Below are positions 24,867 to 33,482 of a stretch of 64,000 bases of DNA, in pieces. The DNA is from VAXT01 sp963728535. Its GTDB lineage: Bacteria > Actinomycetota > Thermoleophilia > Gaiellales > Gaiellaceae. Positions within the stretch are counted from its first letter, which is position 1; the number at the start of each line of letters is the position of its first letter. The position numbers and the translations under genes are program-made. The notes below the pieces were generated by a model, which worked only from the letters and a program-made list of their open reading frames with translations, was not told the origin of the DNA and did not search any database. Where the stretch lies: NCBI GenBank assembly GCA_963728535.1, contig CAVSKK010000001.1, positions 496,001 to 560,000 on the forward strand, read 5' to 3'.

Positions 24867-25885
24867 TGGAACGAGTCCTCGCCGCGGGCATCTTCGCGAT
24901 GGCGATCTCGATCCTCGCCGGGCCGAAGTTCATCGACTTCATGAGCCGGAACGAGTTCGGCGAGCACATCCGCGAGGAGGGGCCGGCGGATCACCACGTC
25001 AAGCAGGGCACGCCGACGATGGGCGGCCTCCTGATCGTCTTCTCGATGATCATCCCGTTCCTCGCGCTCAGCCACTACACGGAGGCCGGGCTCACGGTCT
25101 TCTTCGTCACGCTCGGCTGCGGGGCGATCGGGTTCCTCGACGACTGGTTCAAGGTCCGGCACCGCCGCTCGCTCGGCCTCAACGGCCGCTGGAAGCTCCT
25201 CCTGCTGGCCGGGATCACCGCCGGCGTCGGCTGGTCGGTGAACGACATCGGGCTCTCGACGGACATCTATGCGCCGGTGCTCGACTGGCGGATCGGGCTC
25301 TCGTTCGGCTTCTACGTGCTCCTGTTCCTGATCATCGCGGGCTCGGCGAACGGGGCGAACCTGACGGACGGCATCGACGGGCTCGCCGTCGGGGTCAGCA
25401 TGATCGCGCTGATCACGTTCACGGCGATGAACGTCGTCACGTGGATCCGCTCGTCGACCTCCACCGAGCTGCGCGATGCCTCCGCGCTCGACCTCGCGCT
25501 TCTCGGCGCGGCTCTCACCGGCGGCGCGATCGGCTTCCTCTGGTACAACGCCTTCCCCGCGGAGGTCTTCATGGGCGACACCGGCTCGATGGCGATCGGC
25601 GGTGCGATCGGAGCCTTCGCGGTCATGACGAAGACCGAGCTGCTGCTCCTGCTGATCGGCGGGATCTTCGTCTTCGAGGCCCTGTCGGTGATCCTCCAGG
25701 TCTTCTCGTTCCGCTACTGGGGAAAGCGCCTCTTCCTGATGGCTCCGATCCACCACCACTTCGCGATGAAGGCCTGGTCGGAGACGAAGATCATGGTCCG
25801 CTTCTGGATCCTCGGGGCGATTCTTTGCGCCGGGGCGTTCGCCCTCTACTACCGGTACTACCTCGACTTCAGAGCGCTTCGTTGA
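24866..25885 (+). CDS. mraY: Phospho-N-acetylmuramoyl-pentapeptide transferase MraY
   Basis: 339 residues, about ten membrane helices. Family motifs: PADHHVKQGTPTMGGLLIVF, GFLDDWFKVRHRRSLGLNGR (catalytic Asp pair), SANGANLTDGIDGLAVG, FMGDTGSMAIGGAIG and MAPIHHHFAMKAWSETKI. It makes lipid I from UDP-MurNAc-pentapeptide and undecaprenyl phosphate at the cytoplasmic face. Confidence 0.97.
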   Translation: MERVLAAGIFAMAISILAGPKFIDFMSRNEFGEHIREEGPADHHVKQGTPTMGGLLIVFSMIIPFLALSHYTEAGLTVFFVTLGCGAIGFLDDWFKVRHRRSLGLNGRWKLLLLAGITAGVGWSVNDIGLSTDIYAPVLDWRIGLSFGFYVLLFLIIAGSANGANLTDGIDGLAVGVSMIALITFTAMNVVTWIRSSTSTELRDASALDLALLGAALTGGAIGFLWYNAFPAEVFMGDTGSMAIGGAIGAFAVMTKTELLLLLIGGIFVFEALSVILQVFSFRYWGKRLFLMAPIHHHFAMKAWSETKIMVRFWILGAILCAGAFALYYRYYLDFRALR

Positions 25886-25915
25886 TCCGACCCCAGAGGA
25901 CTTTGCTGCGGGCCG

Positions 25916-27169
25916 TTGCAAAGTGCTGAAGTGGCGCTTCCTCAACGTGTACTGGTTCTAGGGCTCGCTCGGTCCGGCCAGGCGGCCGCGCTCGCGCTGC
26001 GCCGTCGCGGGGTTGCGGTGATCGGCGTCGACGCCTCCGAGGACCTGGATCTGAGCAGGCTTGGGGAGGCCGGTGTCGAACTCCATCTCGGGACCGAGGA
26101 GGAGCGATTGCTCGACACCGTCGAGACTGTGATCAAGAGCCCAGGGGTACCAGGCGAAGCACCGCTCATCGTGACCGCGCGAGAGCGGGGGATACCCGTC
26201 TGGAGTGAGGTCGAGCTGGGCTCGCGCCTCCTTCCGAACCCGATTCTCGGGGTCACGGGAACGAACGGCAAGACGACGACGAGCGAGCTGCTCGGCGTCA
26301 TGCTCGGCGCTCCCGTTGCCGGCAACGTCGGCCGCGCGCTCACCGACCTCGACGGGCAAGTCGAGCCCGATCAGATCGTCGTCTGCGAGGTCTCGAGCTT
26401 CCAGCTCGAAGACACGCACGAATTTCGGCCCCAAGTGGCCGTGTTGCTCAACCTCGAGCCCGACCACCTCGACCGGCACGGCTCGCTCGAGGCCTACCGC
26501 GACGCAAAGCTCCGCATCTTCGAGAACCAGGGCGAAGGCGACACGGCGATCGTGCCGCTTGGCTTCGACGAGGTTCCGGGACATGGGCGGAGGATCGAGT
26601 TCGAAGCAGCCGATCCGCTGCCCGCCGAGCCGAGAATCGCCGGCGCGCACAACCGCGAGAACGCGGCGGCGGCCACGGCCGCGGCCCGCGTGCTCGGGAT
26701 CGACGACTCGCGCATCGCCGCTGCACTTCAGAGCTTCCCGGGCGTCGCCCATCGCCTCGAGCTGGTCGCCGAGGCGGGCGGCGTGCGCTACGTGAACGAC
26801 TCCAAGGCGACGAACACCGCTGCGGCCAGGCGTGCGGTCGCGGCCTACGACGCGCCGCTCCACGTCATCCTCGGCGGGCGCGGCAAGGGCGAGAGCTACA
26901 GCGAGCTTGCCCAGGACCTTGCCGGTCGAGCCGCGCGTGCATACCTAGTCGGCGAGGCCGCCGGCGACATCGCATCCGCGCTCGAGCTGGCGGGCGTCGA
27001 CCACGTGTTGAGCGGAGACCTCGAGACGGCCGTCCGGGCAGCCGCGCACAACGCGAACACGGGCGACGTCATCCTGCTCGCTCCGGCCTGCGCCAGCTAC
27101 GACCAGTTCCGCGACTTCGAGGAGCGCGGCGACGCCTTTCGCCGCCTGGCGCAGGAGCTGACCACATGA
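25916..27169 (+). CDS. murD: UDP-N-acetylmuramoyl-alanine--D-glutamate ligase MurD
   Basis: 417 residues from TTG 25916; an in-frame GTG at 25931 (MALPQRVLVLGLARSGQAA) is equally possible and neither has a clear Shine-Dalgarno sequence. Motifs: VLGLARSGQAAALAL, P-loop GVTGTNGKTTTSELLGVML, VCEVSSFQLEDT, LNLEPDHLDRHGS, and VNDSKATNTAAARRAV. It adds D-Glu to UDP-MurNAc-L-Ala. Stop overlaps ftsW by ATGA. Confidence 0.96.
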   Translation: MQSAEVALPQRVLVLGLARSGQAAALALRRRGVAVIGVDASEDLDLSRLGEAGVELHLGTEEERLLDTVETVIKSPGVPGEAPLIVTARERGIPVWSEVELGSRLLPNPILGVTGTNGKTTTSELLGVMLGAPVAGNVGRALTDLDGQVEPDQIVVCEVSSFQLEDTHEFRPQVAVLLNLEPDHLDRHGSLEAYRDAKLRIFENQGEGDTAIVPLGFDEVPGHGRRIEFEAADPLPAEPRIAGAHNRENAAAATAAARVLGIDDSRIAAALQSFPGVAHRLELVAEAGGVRYVNDSKATNTAAARRAVAAYDAPLHVILGGRGKGESYSELAQDLAGRAARAYLVGEAAGDIASALELAGVDHVLSGDLETAVRAAAHNANTGDVILLAPACASYDQFRDFEERGDAFRRLAQELTT

Positions 27170-28398
27170 AGAAGGGGCAGCTCGACTCGCACATCCTCGT
27201 CCTGGTGACCCTTGGGCTGACCGCGTTCGGGCTCGTGATGGTCTACAGCGCGACCTCGGCTCCGGCAGCGCTGGGCGGAGGCGACCCGGTCTTCTATTTG
27301 AAGCGGGAGGCGATCTATGCGCTGATCGGCGTCATGCTCCTGATGGTTGGCTCGCGGACCGACTACCGGGCGCTTCGCTTCCTCGCGCCAGTGCTGATGC
27401 TGACGAGCCTCGGGCTGTGCGCGGCAGTGCTCGTGCTCGGCCAGGAGGTGAACGGCGCTCGCCGCTGGCTCGGCGTCGGCTCCCTCAGCTTCCAGCCCTC
27501 GGAGCTCGCGAAGCTCAGCCTTGCGATCTGGGCGGCGGCGTACCTGGCGCGCCGCCCGGCTCCTCGCACGCTGAAGGAGCTCGCCAGGCCGATCGGCCTC
27601 ACCGCGGGGCTCTTCGCCGGGCTGATCCTGCTCGAGCCCGACCTGGGAACGGTGATCGCGATCGGCATCGTCCTTGGGGCGATCCTGATCGTGTCCGGGA
27701 CGCCTCTGCGCGTGCTCGCGGGTGGCGGCGCGATCGCGTTTGGCCTCGCCATGGCCGCGATCTGGATCGAGCCGTACCGGCGGGCGCGGTTCTTCAGCTT
27801 CCTCGATCCCGGGCACGACCCGCAGGGCGCGGGCTACCAGACCCTCCAGGGAATCCTCGGCCTGGGCTCGGGTGGGTTACTTGGGACAGGCCTCGGAGAG
27901 GGCGTTGCGAAGCTCAACTATCTGCCCGAGGCGCACACGGACATGATCTTCGCGACGATCGGCGAGGAGCTCGGCCTGCTCGGTGCGACGCTCACGATCG
28001 CCGCCTACGTCGCGTTTGCCTACGCGGGCCTGCGGATCGCCCTGCGCTGCCGAGATCCGTTCGGCAAGCGGCTCGCTGCCGGCCTGACGACGCTCGTTTG
28101 CGGCCAGGCTCTGATCAATCTCGCTGCGGTGCTCGGTCTCGCTCCGTTGACGGGAATCACGCTCCCGTTCGTCTCGTACGGCGGTTCGAGCCTCGTTGTC
28201 TCGCTCGCCTCGGCGGGCGTCCTCCTTAACATCGCGGGACAACGTGGAAAAGCAACCGCTCAAGTGTCTGATCGCAGCCGGGGGGACCGCCGGCCACGTG
28301 CTGCCGTCGCTCGCGGTCGCGGAGGCGCTCGCAGCGCGGGGCGCCCACGTGACGTTCGCCGGGTCGCCGGATCGCGTCGAGGCGCGGCTCGTTCCTGA
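27166..28398 (+). CDS. ftsW: SEDS-family lipid II glycosyltransferase FtsW
   Basis: 410 residues as read. The ten-TM SEDS core is typical: LVMVYSATSAPAA near the start, ARRWLGVGSLSFQPSELAKL, LLEPDLGTVIAIG, YRRARFFSFLDPGHDPQGAG, and LPFVSYGGSSLVVSLASAGV near the end. Family members normally finish a few residues after LLNI. Here the frame runs about 50 extra Arg/Gly-rich codons, overlapping murG by 155 bases. The -1/+2 frame would stop at 28271, giving a usual short overlap, so an indel near 28240 is possible. It polymerises septal glycan with FtsI. Confidence 0.93.
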   Translation: MKKGQLDSHILVLVTLGLTAFGLVMVYSATSAPAALGGGDPVFYLKREAIYALIGVMLLMVGSRTDYRALRFLAPVLMLTSLGLCAAVLVLGQEVNGARRWLGVGSLSFQPSELAKLSLAIWAAAYLARRPAPRTLKELARPIGLTAGLFAGLILLEPDLGTVIAIGIVLGAILIVSGTPLRVLAGGGAIAFGLAMAAIWIEPYRRARFFSFLDPGHDPQGAGYQTLQGILGLGSGGLLGTGLGEGVAKLNYLPEAHTDMIFATIGEELGLLGATLTIAAYVAFAYAGLRIALRCRDPFGKRLAAGLTTLVCGQALINLAAVLGLAPLTGITLPFVSYGGSSLVVSLASAGVLLNIAGQRGKATAQVSDRSRGDRRPRAAVARGRGGARSAGRPRDVRRVAGSRRGAARS

Positions 28399-29308
28399 AG
28401 CGGGCTTCGAGCTCGACACGTTTTCGGTTTCTGGGCTGCCACGCCGGCCTGGGCTTGCGCAGGCTCGGGCGCTCGGGCGGGCGATGCGCGCGCCGCGGGC
28501 CTGTCGGCGGATCCTGCGAGAGCGGAAGCCCGACGTCGTGCTGGGCGGCGGAGGGTACGTGGCGGGGCCGATGGTCTACGCCGCGTCACGGATGGGCATC
28601 CCGACGGCGCTGATGGAGGCGGACGCGCACCTCGGGCTCGCGAACCGGCTCGCGGCGCCATTTGCACGCCGCGTCTTCCTCTCGTTCCCGATCGAGGGCC
28701 GCGACGGGCCGAAGTACCGTGTCACCGGCCGACCAATCCCGGCCCGAAACCGACCAACCTCGCGGGCCGAGGGCCGGCGGGCCTTCGATCTGCCGCCGCG
28801 GGCCCGTGTGCTGCTCGTCTTCGGCGGGAGCCTCGGAGCGGCAAGTCTCAACGACCTCGTGGTCGAAACGTTCGGTACGACGGGCCCCGCCGTCCTTCAT
28901 CTGAGCGGTGAGCGCGACTACGAGCGACTGCGCCTGCGGATCACCCGCGACGACTACAAGCTACTGCCGTTCATCGACAACTTCGGCGCCGCACTCGCCG
29001 CCGCCGATCTCGTCGTCGCCCGTTCCGGAGGCGCGGTGTGGGAGATCGCCGCCGCCGGAAAGCCGGCGATCCTCGTTCCCTATCCCCTCGCCACGGCAGA
29101 TCACCAGGCGAAGAACGCCGTCTTCTTCGAACGGACAGGAGGCGCGATCACGGTCCCGGAGACGGAGCTCGGCCGCGTCCCCGATCTCGCGCGTTCGCTG
29201 CTGGGAGACCCTGATCGCCTGAAGGAGATGGGCGAGGCGATGAAGCGCGTCGCGCGCCCCGGAGCGGCCGAGGAGATCGCGGAGGAGCTCATTGCCCTCG
29301 CTCGCTGA
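28244..29308 (+). CDS. murG: N-acetylglucosaminyltransferase MurG
   Basis: 354 residues from a GTG (VEKQPLKCLIAAGGTAGHV). GT-B fold motifs: AAGGTAGHVLPSLAVAEAL (G-loop 1), DVVLGGGGYVAGPMVYAA, LLVFGGSLGAASLN, and the donor-binding VVARSGGAVWEIAAAGKPAI followed by PYPLATADHQAKNA. It converts lipid I to lipid II on the cytoplasmic face. Its 3' end overlaps murC by 17 bases. Confidence 0.96.
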   Translation: MEKQPLKCLIAAGGTAGHVLPSLAVAEALAARGAHVTFAGSPDRVEARLVPEAGFELDTFSVSGLPRRPGLAQARALGRAMRAPRACRRILRERKPDVVLGGGGYVAGPMVYAASRMGIPTALMEADAHLGLANRLAAPFARRVFLSFPIEGRDGPKYRVTGRPIPARNRPTSRAEGRRAFDLPPRARVLLVFGGSLGAASLNDLVVETFGTTGPAVLHLSGERDYERLRLRITRDDYKLLPFIDNFGAALAAADLVVARSGGAVWEIAAAGKPAILVPYPLATADHQAKNAVFFERTGGAITVPETELGRVPDLARSLLGDPDRLKEMGEAMKRVARPGAAEEIAEELIALAR

Positions 29309-30476
29309 CCGGCGACTCTGGTTCGTCGGCATCGGCGGAGCCGGTCTGTCGGGTTATGCCGTCGTCGCCAAGGCCTGGGGTGCCGAGGTCGCCGGCTGGG
29401 ACCGGCACGAGACGCCCTACCTCGAGCACGTCCGCGCAGCCGGGATTCCCGTGATGCTCTCGGAGGAGGTGGAGGCTGCGCCTGACGGCTTCGAGGCCGT
29501 CGTCTCGACCGCCTTTGCCGAGCAGGTGCCTGGTTTGACCCGCGCGGAGTTTCTCGCCGAGCTCGTCGCGCAGCAGGACTCGATCGTCGTCGCGGGTGCG
29601 CACGGGAAGACGACGACGGCGGGGATGATCGCCTTCGTGCTCGACCGAGTCGGGCGAGATCCGGCATTCCTGATCGGCGGCGAGATCGCGCAGCTCGGCG
29701 GCAACGCGCGCGCGGGCTCGGGCTGGCTCGTCGTCGAGGGCGACGAGTCCGACCGCACGATCGAGCACCTGCGCCCGAAGATCGCGGTCGTCACGAACGT
29801 CGACCTCGACCACCATTCCGAGTTCTCGTCGCGCGCCGAGGTCGAGCAGCTCTTCGAGCGCTGGCTCGCCGAGGTGCCGCAGGTCGTCCTCGCCGAGGAG
29901 CTCGCAGCCGTCGAGCTCGAGCTCGCCGTGCCCGGGGAGCACAACTGTCGCAATGCGGCCGCGGCCCTCGCCGCGCTCGAGCTCGCCGGGGTCTCGCCCG
30001 CGGACGCGCGGCCGCATCTCGCGGAGTTCACCGGGGCAGGGCGGCGGCTCGAGCCACGGGGCGAGGCGGGCGGCGTCGCCGTGCTGGACGACTACGCCCA
30101 CCATCCGGCCGAGATCGAGGCGACGATCGCGGCCGTGCGCAACGGCGGGCGCGTCCTCGTGCTCTTCCAACCGCACCTGTACTCGCGCACGCGGCATCTC
30201 GCCCGTGAGCTGGGAGCCGCGCTCGCCGGGGCCGATGTCGTCGCCGTCACGGATATCTATCGCGCCAGGGAGGAGCCGGTCGAGGGCGTCAGCGGGAAGC
30301 TCGTCGTCGACGCAGTCACAGAAGCGCGCCCCGGGATGACCGTCGGCTGGACGCCGAGCGTCGAGGAAGGCGCGAGGTTCATCGCCCGGCGCGCCAGGCC
30401 CGGCGACGTCGCACTGACCGTGGGCGCCGGTGACGTCGACCGTGCGGTTCCGCTCCTGCTCGAGGAGCTCGCTTGA
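29292..30476 (+). CDS. murC: UDP-N-acetylmuramate--L-alanine ligase MurC
   Basis: 394 residues, shorter than the usual 450-490; the central domain is compact. Motifs: WFVGIGGAGLSGYAVVAKAW, P-loop VVAGAHGKTTTAGMIAF, VVEGDESDRTI, VTNVDLDHHSEF, and VLDDYAHHPAEIEATI followed by VLFQPHLYSRTRHL. TTG start inside murG. It adds L-Ala to UDP-MurNAc, the first ligase step. All catalytic motifs are there, so it should be active despite its size. Confidence 0.94.
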   Translation: MPSLADRRLWFVGIGGAGLSGYAVVAKAWGAEVAGWDRHETPYLEHVRAAGIPVMLSEEVEAAPDGFEAVVSTAFAEQVPGLTRAEFLAELVAQQDSIVVAGAHGKTTTAGMIAFVLDRVGRDPAFLIGGEIAQLGGNARAGSGWLVVEGDESDRTIEHLRPKIAVVTNVDLDHHSEFSSRAEVEQLFERWLAEVPQVVLAEELAAVELELAVPGEHNCRNAAAALAALELAGVSPADARPHLAEFTGAGRRLEPRGEAGGVAVLDDYAHHPAEIEATIAAVRNGGRVLVLFQPHLYSRTRHLARELGAALAGADVVAVTDIYRAREEPVEGVSGKLVVDAVTEARPGMTVGWTPSVEEGARFIARRARPGDVALTVGAGDVDRAVPLLLEELA

Positions 30477-31354
30477 GGATCGAGGAGAACGTTCCGCTCG
30501 GCCGCCTGACGACCGTCGGGATCGGTGGCCCCGCCCGCCACTTCGCGCGGCCCGGCACGCTCGAGGAGCTCCGGGAAGCTCTGGCTTGGGCGGCCGAGCA
30601 GGGAGTGGACGTCCTCACGATCGGGCTCGGCTCGAATCTGCTGATCGCCGACGACGGCGTAGAGGCGCTCGTGCTCCGGCTCGACGGTGAGCTCGCCGAG
30701 TCCGGCGCCGAAGACGGACTCCTTGTTGCGGGCGGCGGAGCGACGAACGCGGTCTGTCTCCATCGGGCCCGCGCGGCGGGGCTCGGCGGCTTCGAGTTCG
30801 CCTGCGCGATCCCCGGGACGATCGGAGGAGGAGTGCAGATGAACGCGGGCGCCTACGGCGGCGACTGGAAAGGGATCCTCGAGCGCGCGCTTGTCGTTTC
30901 CGCCGACGGGTCTGAGTGGCGTACTCCCGACGAGCTCGGGCTCGAGTACCGGCGCTCCGGACTGCGCCCGGGCGAGGTTGTCGCGCGCGCCGAGTTCCGG
31001 CTCGAGCCCAGTCCCCCGGACGCGATCAAGGCGACGGTTGCCGAGCTCCAGGCTCAGCGCAAGGCCGCGCAGCCCACGAACAAGCGCACCTTCGGGAGCG
31101 TCTTCAAGAACCCGGAGCACGAGCTTTCTGCCGGACGGATGCTCGAAGCCTGCGGGCTCAGGGGACACCGGATCGGTGGAGCCCAGATCTCCCCGCGTCA
31201 CGCGAACTTCATCGAGAACGCGGGCGAGGGCCGGGCCGCCGACGCCGTCGCGCTGATGGCCGAAGCAAGGCGGAGGGCGCTCGAGGAGTTCGGCGTCGAG
31301 CTCGAGCGGGAAGTCCGCTTCGTCGGCGCGCTCGAGCTTCCGGCCGCGGGCTAG
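30473..31354 (+). CDS. murB: UDP-N-acetylenolpyruvoylglucosamine reductase MurB
   Basis: 293 residues, TTG start overlapping murC (TTGA), with GAGGAG 5 bases upstream. FAD-binding and substrate motifs: NVPLGRLTTVGIGGPARHFA, GLGSNLLIADDG, GTIGGGVQMNAGAYGGDW, and the proton-donor Ser in TFGSVFKNPE. The C-terminal domain has GAQISPRHANFIEN. It reduces the enolpyruvyl group with NADPH to give UDP-MurNAc. Type I MurB by length. Confidence 0.95.
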   Translation: MRIEENVPLGRLTTVGIGGPARHFARPGTLEELREALAWAAEQGVDVLTIGLGSNLLIADDGVEALVLRLDGELAESGAEDGLLVAGGGATNAVCLHRARAAGLGGFEFACAIPGTIGGGVQMNAGAYGGDWKGILERALVVSADGSEWRTPDELGLEYRRSGLRPGEVVARAEFRLEPSPPDAIKATVAELQAQRKAAQPTNKRTFGSVFKNPEHELSAGRMLEACGLRGHRIGGAQISPRHANFIENAGEGRAADAVALMAEARRRALEEFGVELEREVRFVGALELPAAG

Positions 31355-31397
31355 GAGCCGTGTAGGGCTTCCGGCCGCGGCGCCGAACAACAGGGAC

Positions 31398-32189
31398 GTG
31401 CCTGCGGCCCGCAAGCAACGTTCGCGACCCGCCGTCCTTGCGCTGCCGAGGCGGGACGTCCTCGTCCCCACCCGGATCACGCGCTTTCTTCCCTCCGGCC
31501 GCTCGCTGCTCGTCGGCTTCGGCTTGCTCGGGCTTGCGGTCGGCGGCTACCTCGTCGCCCGCGAGACGTCGATGTTCTCCGTCAGGGAGATGGAGGTGAC
31601 AGGGGCACGCCCGTCGGTCGTCCGGCGAGTCGACGAGGCGCTTGCGCCACTGGCCGGCAAGAGCCTGCTGACGGTGGACGCGGCCGCGATCGACCGCCGC
31701 CTCGAGCGACTCCCCGACGTGAGCCTGATCTCGTACGACCGTGCTTTCCCGCACACGGCGCGCATCGTCGTCTCGGCCGAGCGCCCGGTCGCCGTGCTGA
31801 GACACGGAGCAGGCGCGTGGCTCGTGACCGAACGGGGGAGAGTGCTCCGGAGCCTGGACGAGCCCACACGGTGGTCGCTGCCTCGGATCTGGGTGGCCGA
31901 CGAGCCCGTTCCCGCCGGCGAGTTGCTCACCGACGATGCGGCGCTCGACCCGGCGCTCGTCCTCGGTCGTGTGCTCGCTGCTGACGGGGACCTCTTCGCC
32001 CAGGTCGCTCGAGCTCGCGACGTGGAGGGGGAGCTGGTGCTCGTTCTGCGTTCGGGACCGGAGCTTCGGCTGGGCACGGGGGAGGACATTCCGTTGCAGC
32101 TTGCGGTCGCCCAGCGCGTGCTCCGAATCGTCGATGGCGAGGCGGACTACGTCGACGTCAGTGTTCCCGAGCGGGCGGTCGCCGGTTGA
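31398..32189 (+). CDS. ftsQ: Division protein FtsQ (POTRA domain)
   Basis: 263 residues, GTG start: a basic cytoplasmic tail, one membrane helix (LLVGFGLLGLAVGGYLVA), then a POTRA domain (MFSVREMEVTGARPSVVRRV, GKSLLTVDAAAIDRRLERLP, RIVVSAERPVAVL) and the FtsQ beta domain. It links early and late divisome components. Position between murB and ftsZ, with no ftsA, matches Actinobacteria. Confidence 0.9.
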   Translation: MPAARKQRSRPAVLALPRRDVLVPTRITRFLPSGRSLLVGFGLLGLAVGGYLVARETSMFSVREMEVTGARPSVVRRVDEALAPLAGKSLLTVDAAAIDRRLERLPDVSLISYDRAFPHTARIVVSAERPVAVLRHGAGAWLVTERGRVLRSLDEPTRWSLPRIWVADEPVPAGELLTDDAALDPALVLGRVLAADGDLFAQVARARDVEGELVLVLRSGPELRLGTGEDIPLQLAVAQRVLRIVDGEADYVDVSVPERAVAG

Positions 32190-32241
32190 GCGTAAGTCTC
32201 AAGTCGAAGGTTGAGCTTTAGAGTATGTCGTCAATTCTCCG

Positions 32242-32270
32242 TTGACATGGCGGTTAACGCCGCGTACTCT
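32242..32270 (+). promoter_or_regulatory. Sigma-70-type promoter of ftsZ
   Basis: A perfect -35 TTGACA (32242-32247), a 17-base spacer and -10 TACTCT (32265-32270) lie in the 141-base gap before ftsZ. The leader to the ATG is about 53 bases. It is the best consensus promoter in the window and would let ftsZ be expressed apart from the upstream cluster. Confidence 0.75.
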
Positions 32271-32330
32271 GGGGCGGTCTTTCGTCCGGCCCACACCCTA
32301 TGCTCCACTACAGGTTGAGGTCTTAACACG

Positions 32331-33428
32331 ATGAGCATGCGCGATCCGTCCCAGAAGTTCCTCGCAGTCCTGAAGGTCGCCGGCGTCGGCGGCGGCGGCT
32401 CGAACGCCGTCAACCGCATGGTCGACGCGGGGCTGACCGGGTGCGAGTTCATTGCCGTCAACACGGACGCCCAGGCGCTCCTGATGACGGACGCCGACGT
32501 CAAGCTTCAGATTGGAACCGATGGCACACGCGGCCTCGGCGCAGGCGCGAACCCCGAGGTCGGGAAGGCCGCCGCGCACGAGAGCCGGGACGAGCTGAAG
32601 GAGGCGCTCAAGGGCGCCGACATGGTGTTCGTGACCGCCGGTGAAGGCGGGGGCACGGGGACCGGAGGCGCACCGACCGTCGCGGAGATCTCGCGCGAGC
32701 TCGGGGCGATCACCGTCGGCGTCGTCACACGGCCGTTTTCCTTCGAGGGGCGCAAGCGCGCGGAGCAGGCCGAGCTGGGAATCCGCGAGCTGCGGGAGCA
32801 CGTCGACACGCTGATCGTGATCGAGAACGACCGGCTGCTCCAGGTCGTCGACAAGGACACGTCGATCGTGGACGCGTTCCGGCTCGCCGACGACGTTCTG
32901 CGCCAGGGCGTCCAGGGCATCACCGACCTGATCACGATCCCAGGCCTCGTCAACCTCGACTTCGCCGACGTGCGGACGATCATGCGCGACGCCGGCTCTG
33001 CGCTGATGGGGATCGGGGTCGCGTCTGGCGAGAATCGCGCGGGCGAGGCCGCACGCGCGGCTGTCTCCTCGCCGCTGCTCGAGGCCTCGATCGAGGGCGC
33101 AACGGGCATCCTCCTCAATGTCACGGGTGGCAAGGACATGGGCCTGTTCGAGGTCAACGAAGCGGCCGAGGTCGTGACCGGCGCAGCCGACCAGAACGCG
33201 AATGTCATCTTCGGCGCGGTCATCGACCACGGTCTGAAGGACGAGGTTCGGGTGACCGTGATCGCGACCGGCTTCGGGCCGGAGCGCTATCGCCGTCGAC
33301 GCCGAGAAGAGCGGCCGGCGGAAGAGGGCATCGGCGACCGTGAGCGCTCGGCGCCGAGCGCGGAAGAGGGATCCTTCGAGGTCCCTGCCGACGTGCTCGA
33401 AGTGCCGTCGTTCCTGCGCGACCGCTAG
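32331..33428 (+). CDS. ftsZ: Cell division GTPase FtsZ
   Basis: 365 residues. The tubulin-type signature GEGGGTGTGGAPTVAEISRE, the N-terminal KVAGVGGGGSNAVNRM, the T7-loop NLDFADVRTIM and the GTPase core are all standard. A short variable linker of about 45 residues rich in Arg/Glu leads to the conserved C-terminal peptide DVLEVPSFLRDR, which binds membrane anchors such as SepF. No ftsA is present. Last gene of the dcw cluster, with its own promoter. Confidence 0.98.
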   Translation: MSMRDPSQKFLAVLKVAGVGGGGSNAVNRMVDAGLTGCEFIAVNTDAQALLMTDADVKLQIGTDGTRGLGAGANPEVGKAAAHESRDELKEALKGADMVFVTAGEGGGTGTGGAPTVAEISRELGAITVGVVTRPFSFEGRKRAEQAELGIRELREHVDTLIVIENDRLLQVVDKDTSIVDAFRLADDVLRQGVQGITDLITIPGLVNLDFADVRTIMRDAGSALMGIGVASGENRAGEAARAAVSSPLLEASIEGATGILLNVTGGKDMGLFEVNEAAEVVTGAADQNANVIFGAVIDHGLKDEVRVTVIATGFGPERYRRRRREERPAEEGIGDRERSAPSAEEGSFEVPADVLEVPSFLRDR

Positions 33429-33467
33429 CCGGCTCCGCTGAGCCGCGTTCGGGAAATCGCCCGCCGT

Positions 33468-33473
33468 TAGCAT
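33468..33473 (+). promoter_or_regulatory. Putative -10 element before gcvT
   Basis: TAGCAT, 9 bases before the gcvT ATG. Fits the TANNNT pattern seen before other first genes here; the leader would be only a few bases. No -35 box is evident. Confidence 0.4.
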
Positions 33474-33482
33474 CCGTGGGGC

